NCBI GenBank assembly: GCA_011046145.1 | Contig: DSBA01000072.1 | Span: 1 to 7,974, forward strand | Direction of reading: 5' to 3' | Source: Candidatus Uhrbacteria bacterium | Lineage (GTDB): Bacteria > Patescibacteriota > Patescibacteriia > CAIXNZ01 | DNA length: 7,974 bases | Part shown: positions 5,216-7,974 of the stretch, piece after piece | Numbering within the stretch: position 1 is the stretch's first letter | Layout: each line of letters begins with the position of its first letter | Program-made: the position numbers and the translations under genes | Notes under the pieces: generated by a model | The model's input: only the letters and a program-made list of their open reading frames with translations | Database searches by the model: none | What the model was told of the DNA's origin: nothing

Positions 5216-5229
5216 TTTAATATATTAAA
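5216..5229. repeat. Perfect 14-bp AT palindrome
   Basis: TTTAATATATTAAA is its own reverse complement. Just to its left TTGGC-GAAG-GCCAA (5200-5213) forms a 5-bp hairpin. Both lie in the gap between the terminator and the A-rich repeats. Function is unknown; it could be a dimeric protein site or chance in AT-rich DNA. Confidence 0.4.
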
Positions 5230-5233
5230 GCTT

Positions 5234-5258
5234 TTTTTTGGTTTTAGCAACCAAAAAA
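5234..5258. repeat. 10-bp inverted repeat overlapping the terminator tail
   Basis: TTTTTTGGTT (5234-5243), loop TTAGC, AACCAAAAAA (5249-5258). The A-run at 5253-5258 also encodes the U-tract of the minus-strand terminator, so the two hairpins compete or act in series. Confidence 0.55.
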
Positions 5259-5298
5259 CCCGCCCTTCCTTTGCCTAAAGCTTTGGAGGAGCGGGTTT
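5252..5298 (-). terminator. Intrinsic terminator of the DUF5679-like gene
   Basis: On the minus strand AAACCCGC (5298-5291) pairs with GCGGGTTT (5263-5256) over a 27-nt loop that can pair partly, and the stem runs into a T-tract (complement of 5253-5258). It lies about 10 nt after the DUF5679-like stop codon, in the right orientation. On the plus strand the stem is followed only after five bases by T's, so bidirectional action is doubtful. Confidence 0.75.
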
Positions 5299-5307
5299 GA
5301 GGATTTT

Positions 5308-5457
5308 TTATTTTGCCGCGCCGATTCTAAACATCTTTGTGCCGCAAACCGGACAAGTGCCAGTGGTAGCTGGCCGACCGTTTTTCATTTTAATTTGTTT
5401 AGGATCTTTCATCTCTTGTTTGGCTTTGCATTTGACGCAATAGGCTTGGACTGCCAT
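5308..5457 (-). CDS. Small zinc-ribbon protein, DUF5679-like (49 aa)
   Basis: The ATG at 5457 opens MAVQAYCVKCKAKQEMKDPK and the chain continues QIKMKNGRPATTGTCPVCGT, then KMFRIGAAK. Two cysteine pairs, CxxC (residues 7-10) and CPVCG (35-38), should bind one zinc ion. The KxKxEMK...MKNGRPAT...CPVCGTKMFRIG pattern is that of the DUF5679 family, short proteins of unknown function that are common in CPR bacteria and often near ribosomal or translation genes. At 49 aa it appears complete. It has its own promoter-like elements and terminator, so it may be a single-gene transcript behind rpmB. No Shine-Dalgarno is evident. I do not know its function; nucleic-acid binding is only a guess from the zinc ribbon. 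Confidence 0.85.
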   Translation of the reverse strand: MAVQAYCVKCKAKQEMKDPKQIKMKNGRPATTGTCPVCGTKMFRIGAAK

Positions 5458-5488
5458 AAGTATTAGAGTTAATAATTATACTATTGAT

Positions 5489-5528
5489 ATTATATTAAAT
5501 TTAAAGCAAATTAGCAATATCTTGTCAA
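5489..5528 (-). promoter_or_regulatory. Promoter for the DUF5679-like gene
   Basis: Minus strand: TTGCTA (5517-5512), 17-nt spacer, TATAAT (5494-5489). An overlapping alternative pairs a perfect TTGACA (5528-5523) at 17 nt with TTTAAA (5505-5500). A further TATAAT lies at 5480-5475. The elements begin right after the rpmB stop, so the small gene can be transcribed separately from rpmB. Confidence 0.55.
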
Positions 5529-5536
5529 TAATAAGC

Positions 5537-5722
5537 CTATTTTTTGGCTCTGGCTTTTTTAAATTTGGTTTTCAGGCATTTAGCGCAAATTTTGATTTTT
5601 TTGCCGTTTATTTTTTTAGTTTGCAGATTTAAATACTTCTTTTTTTTTGTTTTAATGTTGGAATGGCTTCTGGTGGCGCTGGTTAAAGGTCCGCGGCCGC
5701 AGACTTGGCAAGTTCGAGACAT
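5537..5722 (-). CDS. rpmB: 50S ribosomal protein L28 (bL28)
   Basis: The 61-aa product starts MSRTCQVCGRGPLTSATRSH, followed by SNIKTKKKKYLNLQ and KINGKKIKICAKCLK, then a basic tail. The CQVCGRGP...SHSNIKTKKK...PNLQ-like order is that of L28, a large-subunit protein near the E site. The second cysteine pair (ICAKC) together with CQVC makes a C+ type zinc-binding version. It is close to normal length (60-78 aa). The ATG at 5722 is preceded by TATACC only 3 nt upstream and has no Shine-Dalgarno. It lies upstream of the DUF5679-like gene on the same strand and diverges from the M50 gene. Confidence 0.92.
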   Translation of the reverse strand: MSRTCQVCGRGPLTSATRSHSNIKTKKKKYLNLQTKKINGKKIKICAKCLKTKFKKARAKK

Positions 5723-5905
5723 AATGGTATACTTTAGTAAATTAGGTGATTAGTGGCTTGGGTTATTAGCTTTCGCTAACCATAGTTAGTATATTAGGGA
5801 ATTGAATTTTATTATAAAATTAAACTTTTTTCAATAACCCAATTGCTCAATATGCTAATCTACCAATAATTCTATCAGAATTTTTTTAAATTATCAAGTA
5901 TTTTT
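5723..5905. other. Divergent intergenic region between rpmB and the M50 protease
   Basis: AT-rich, with no coding signal. TTGGGTTATT (5758-5767) recurs inverted as AATAACCCAA (5833-5842), a perfect 10-bp inverted repeat 65 bp apart. A small hairpin TTAGC-TTTC-GCTAA (about 5766-5779) lies inside. TTAG/ATATTAG words recur on both strands. It must contain both divergent promoters, but I cannot place them confidently. Confidence 0.45.
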
Positions 5906-6538
5906 ATGGAATTCGGCTTAATTTATTTTATTTCTATTTTCGCGGCTTTTTTCCTGGCCTTGAGCGTACACGAATTTGCCCATGCTTTGTCTGCCTACCA
6001 ATTGGGAGACAGCACTGCCCAGCAGGCAGGCCGTTTAACGCTTAATCCAATAGCCCATATTGATTTAATCGGCACTATTTTACTGCCTTTGTTTTTGATT
6101 TTAAGCAATGCCGGCATTGTTTTTGGCTGGGCCAAGCCAGTGCCAGTCAATTATTTTAATTTAAAAAATCAAAAATGGGGGCCGGCTATTGTTTCTTTTG
6201 CCGGGCCTTTGGCTAATTTTATTTTTGGCGTTTTCTGCATAATCATTCTTCGGCTGGTTAACCAATATGCCCTTTTGGGCCCTAATAACCTGCTGGTCAG
6301 CTTTTTGTTTTTTTTAATCATTATTAATTTTGTTTTAATGATTTTTAATCTGATCCCGATTCCGCCGCTTGACGGTTCAAAAATACTTTTTGCTCTTTTG
6401 CCTGAAAGTTTTCAAAATATCAAAATTTTTCTGGAACAATACGGCCTTATTCTTTTATTTGTTTTACTGATATTCGGGTCGGGATTTTTGAGCTTGATTT
6501 TCTTTTATTTATATAGGATAATAGAAATGCTTGTTTGA
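5906..6538 (+). CDS. Site-2 protease family membrane metalloprotease (M50)
   Basis: The 210-aa protein is very hydrophobic, with about five to six predicted membrane spans. The zinc-binding HEFAH is at residues 22-26 in the first span. The second family motif, NLIPIPPLDG, is at 148-157; its aspartate (D156) should be the third zinc ligand. TLNPIAHIDLIGTILLP (45-61), GWAKPVPVNY (74-83) and the GPLANF segment (100-105) also match compact S2P homologues. Enzymes of this group cleave membrane helices, for example of anti-sigma factors or signal peptides; the substrate here is unknown. There is no PDZ domain, so it is the short SpoIVFB/YwhC-like type rather than RseP. The start ATG has no Shine-Dalgarno. 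rpsL lies 150 bp downstream with its own promoter. Confidence 0.93.
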   Translation: MEFGLIYFISIFAAFFLALSVHEFAHALSAYQLGDSTAQQAGRLTLNPIAHIDLIGTILLPLFLILSNAGIVFGWAKPVPVNYFNLKNQKWGPAIVSFAGPLANFIFGVFCIIILRLVNQYALLGPNNLLVSFLFFLIIINFVLMIFNLIPIPPLDGSKILFALLPESFQNIKIFLEQYGLILLFVLLIFGSGFLSLIFFYLYRIIEMLV

Positions 6539-6542
6539 GATC

Positions 6543-6571
6543 TTGACTTTTTTAGCTTAAACAGCTAAAAT
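6543..6571 (+). promoter_or_regulatory. Sigma70-type promoter of rpsL-rpsG with overlapping palindrome
   Basis: TTGACT (6543-6548), exactly 17 nt, TAAAAT (6566-6571). A perfect 7-bp inverted repeat, TTTTAGC (6550-6556)/GCTAAAA (6564-6570), covers the spacer and -10 box and could be an operator. It is the best promoter match in the window. Confidence 0.75.
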
Positions 6572-6579
6572 GTTATTAC

Positions 6580-6599
6580 AATAAAACTTTGGTTTTATT
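6580..6599 (+). promoter_or_regulatory. 5'-end AU hairpin of the rpsL mRNA
   Basis: AATAAAAC (6580-6587), loop TTTG, GTTTTATT (6592-6599), followed by more T's. With transcription expected to start near 6578, it would lie at the very 5' end of the mRNA. It may stabilise the transcript; with only A-U-rich pairs it is a weak terminator or attenuator. Confidence 0.5.
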
Positions 6600-6641
6600 T
6601 TTTAATTTAAAAAGATAAAAATTTATTATTTTTTGATTTTT

Positions 6642-6670
6642 TGCCGACCTTGGCGGCATTTTGCCAAAGG
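6642..6670 (+). promoter_or_regulatory. Alternative leader stems before rpsL
   Basis: TGCCG (6642-6646)/CGGCA (6654-6658) and CCTTGGC (6648-6654)/GCCAAAGG (6663-6670, one bulged A) share bases and cannot form together. The second stem holds AAAGG next to the GCGGAAG purine patch 17-27 nt before the ATG. It is a candidate site for translational control. Confidence 0.4.
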
Positions 6671-6692
6671 CGGAAGAATTCATATTATTATT

Positions 6693-7163
6693 ATGCCAAC
6701 CATTAACCAATTAGTCAGAAAAGGCAGGGAAAAAATAGGTAAAAAATCCAAAACCCCGGCTTTGGAAAGTGTTTTTAATACTTTAAAAAGAAAAAGGAAT
6801 GTTTTGCCTAAAGGCAGCGCTTATAAAAGAGGTGTTTGCTTAAAAGTGACAACTACTACCCCTAAAAAACCTAATTCAGCTTTAAGAAAAATCGCCAGGG
6901 TGCGGCTTTCTAATGGCATGGAAGTGACTGCTTATATCCCGGGCGAGGGTCATAATTTGCAGGAACACTCTATTGTCATGATTCGCGGCGGCAGGGTGAA
7001 AGATTTGCCGGGCGTGCGCTACCATATTGTGCGCGGCCGTTATGATACTCAAGGAGTTGAAGGCAGAAAAAGAAGCCGTTCGCTTTATGGCGTGAAAAAA
7101 GGCAAAGCCGGCGCCGTATCCGCCAAAGCTGCAAAAGCCCCTGCTGAAACCCCGGCTGAATAA
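6693..7163 (+). CDS. rpsL: 30S ribosomal protein S12 (uS12)
   Basis: I start the protein at the ATG at 6693 (MPTINQLVRKGREK), the invariant S12 N-terminus; a longer in-frame reading from a TTG at 6633 adds 20 non-S12 residues. The decoding-centre motifs TTTPKKPNSALRK and RGGRVKDLPGVRYH are intact, including the two lysines where streptomycin-resistance mutations fall and the aspartate that RimO modifies in many bacteria. Length is 156 aa against about 124-140 in most bacteria. The excess comes from about 15 residues between PALE and KRGVC (NTLKRKRNVLPKGS) and an Ala/Lys-rich tail after RSLYGVKK. It forms part of the small-subunit decoding site. It is first in an operon with rpsG, 36 nt away. 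No proper Shine-Dalgarno is close to the ATG. Confidence 0.96.
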   Translation: MPTINQLVRKGREKIGKKSKTPALESVFNTLKRKRNVLPKGSAYKRGVCLKVTTTTPKKPNSALRKIARVRLSNGMEVTAYIPGEGHNLQEHSIVMIRGGRVKDLPGVRYHIVRGRYDTQGVEGRKRSRSLYGVKKGKAGAVSAKAAKAPAETPAE

Positions 7164-7172
7164 CTTTATACT

Positions 7173-7193
7173 TTTTAACTTTTAACTTTTAAC
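7173..7193 (+). repeat. Three TTTTAAC heptamers between rpsL and rpsG
   Basis: Three exact tandem TTTTAAC units fill most of the 36-nt rpsL-rpsG gap, where E. coli carries the S7 repressor-binding site. There is no Shine-Dalgarno for rpsG here and no stem to support S7-type autoregulation. Confidence 0.8.
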
Positions 7194-7199
7194 TAAAAT

Positions 7200-7670
7200 A
7201 TGCGAGGTAAACCAGCGCCAAAACGAGACATTCAGTCAGATCCCAAATTTAATAACGCCCAGATAGCCAAATTCATTAATTATATAATGAAAAAAGGCAA
7301 AAAATCAGTAGCGCAAAAAATCGTTTATAATTGTTTTGATATTATTTCTGAAAAGACAAAGCAAGATCCTTTGGAGATTTTTGATAAAGCGATAAAAAAT
7401 ATCAGCCCTTCTTTGGAAGTAAGAGGCCGAAGAATTGGCGGCGCAAATTATCAAATCCCTTATCCTGTAAGGACAGAACGTAAATATGCTTTGGCTTGCC
7501 GCTGGCTGATTGAAGCTGCCCAAAAAAGAAAAGGCACTGCCATGGCCAATAAATTGGCTTTTGAAATCATGGATGCTGCCAATGAACAGGGCGATGCTTA
7601 CAAAAAAAAGGTTGACACCCACAAAATGGCTGAAGCCAACCGAGCTTTTGCCCATTTTGCCAGATTTTAA
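7200..7670 (+). CDS. rpsG: 30S ribosomal protein S7 (uS7)
   Basis: The 156-aa product (MRGKPAPKRDIQSDPKFNN...) has the S7 core: IAKFINYIMKKGKKSVAQKI, RGRRIGGANYQIPYPVR (the beta-hairpin near the E site), ALACRWLIEAAQKRKG, and the C-terminal KKVDTHKMAEANRAFAHF. Length is normal. S7 nucleates assembly of the 30S head and contacts E-site tRNA. The ATG at 7200 follows an AT-rich spacer with no ribosome-binding site, so translation may depend on an unstructured leader or coupling with rpsL. The usual next gene in the str operon, fusA, is not seen downstream in this window. Confidence 0.97.
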   Translation: MRGKPAPKRDIQSDPKFNNAQIAKFINYIMKKGKKSVAQKIVYNCFDIISEKTKQDPLEIFDKAIKNISPSLEVRGRRIGGANYQIPYPVRTERKYALACRWLIEAAQKRKGTAMANKLAFEIMDAANEQGDAYKKKVDTHKMAEANRAFAHFARF

Positions 7671-7880
7671 TAATTTTGATCCCGGCGAAATTACAAATTT
7701 ATTTACAAATGTACAAAAAGTAAAATTTATAAATTTAAATGAATAATGAAAGAATTTACTAATTTGTAATATTTGTAGCGGATTTGTAAATTTGTTGGGA
7801 CATTTAGTTTCAAATGAAAAAGAAAAATTAATTAATACAAACGAATTAAAAATGGGTAAAGTTTGAAAATCGTACCAAAA
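7671..7880. other. AT-rich spacer after rpsG with ACAAAT/ATTTGT repeats
   Basis: No coding signal. The left part carries TTACAAATTTATTTACAAATG (7691 on, split here as TTACAAATTT and ATTTACAAATG), and the right part its inverted kind (TTTGTAATATTTGTAG, GATTTGTAAATTTG, about 7762-7795), giving loose inverted repeats. These may be termini of the element that begins after it, or intergenic repeat DNA like that at 5072-5193. No strong rpsG terminator is visible. Confidence 0.45.
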
Positions 7881-7889
7881 TGATATAAT
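7881..7889 (+). promoter_or_regulatory. Extended -10 promoter before the terminal ORF
   Basis: TGATATAAT (TG-n-TATAAT) ends 6 nt before the ATG at 7896. The -35 region (7861-7866, GTTTGA) is poor, as allowed for extended -10 promoters. Initiation would fall at or next to the A of the ATG, giving a leaderless mRNA. Confidence 0.6.
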
Positions 7890-7895
7890 TTCATT

Positions 7896-7974
7896 ATGGT
7901 AAGATGTTCAAAATGTTTTAATAAAAAACTTTGGCAATTAAGTGATGGGCGGTTAAAATGTCGCCAATGCCGTA
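7896..7974 (+). CDS. Zinc-ribbon N-terminus, probably an IS1595/ISXO2-like transposase (partial)
   Basis: Only 26 residues are visible before the window ends: MVRCSKCFNKKLW, then QLSDGRLKCRQCR. The CxxC...W.L.DGR.KC..C pattern is a zinc ribbon like that at the start of IS1595-type (ISXO2) and some IS1-type transposases, which bind DNA through it before a DDE catalytic domain. A short zinc-ribbon protein of another kind cannot be excluded. A strong extended -10 box directly precedes the ATG. Its position where fusA often follows rpsG suggests insertion of a mobile element, but inverted repeats and a target duplication cannot be defined here. Confidence 0.5.
   Translation, partial: MVRCSKCFNKKLWQLSDGRLKCRQCR

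Noticed and set aside
6633..6692. 20-residue N-terminal extension of S12 from a TTG
   Set aside because: The extension is not S12-like, includes the leader stems, and the ATG at 6693 begins the invariant MPTINQLVRKG.
7305..7746. Open frames overlapping rpsG (antisense and another plus frame)
   Set aside because: rpsG is unambiguous, and the overlapping frames show no conserved features.

Overview
The window looks like a chromosomal segment from a low-GC bacterium of the Candidate Phyla Radiation (Patescibacteria/Parcubacteria type). This is inferred from five things seen in the sequence: very short or absent Shine-Dalgarno sites with -10 boxes almost touching start codons, a 61-aa L28, a 49-aa two-cysteine-pair DUF5679-type protein, an S12 with an extra basic insertion of about 15 residues, and a tRNA gene without an encoded CCA. 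No marker here fixes the lineage further.

The left half (1-4560, all minus strand) is accessory and defence-like. Read in transcription order it holds: a RhuM-family DNA-binding protein and a Fic/Doc domain that together look like one gene split by a -1 frame change (4511-3556); a 48-aa stub of a type I restriction HsdR N-terminus (3342-3196); a 677-aa protein joining an HsdR_N-type PD-(D/E)xK nuclease domain to a gamma-type N6-adenine methyltransferase (3190-1157); and an HsdS-like specificity subunit with two target-recognition halves that runs off the left edge (1153-1). The last two form an M-S operon with a 3-nt gap. Their layout recalls type IIB enzymes such as BcgI, in which cutting and methylation share one chain.

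The middle (4600-5300) holds an intact tRNA-Pro(GGG) gene at 4996-5068 (minus). Immediately beyond its 3' end are two broken copies of the same tRNA, interrupted at matching positions (T-loop and variable region) by different palindromic hairpins. At least seven hairpins lie in 370 bp. Some share end or core sequences, and one looks nested inside another. Repeated tRNA 3' ends beside a defence cargo suggest an old integration hot spot. Upstream of the tRNA is an A-rich, almost G-free repeat tract.

The right half is housekeeping. On the minus strand are a DUF5679-like zinc-ribbon protein with its terminator and rpmB (L28). On the plus strand are a site-2 protease (M50) and rpsL-rpsG, with a good promoter, a 5' hairpin and a leader that can form alternative stems. 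Instead of the common fusA, rpsG is followed by AT-rich DNA and the start of a zinc-ribbon ORF that resembles a transposase N-terminus and is cut by the window end.

The most unusual signals are: (1) a textbook -1 frameshift cassette between RhuM and Fic (A_AAA_AAG, 5-nt spacer, 8-bp stem) placed just before the zero-frame stop; (2) the palindrome-riddled tRNA-Pro copies; (3) the nuclease-methylase fusion sitting directly behind a beheaded hsdR.
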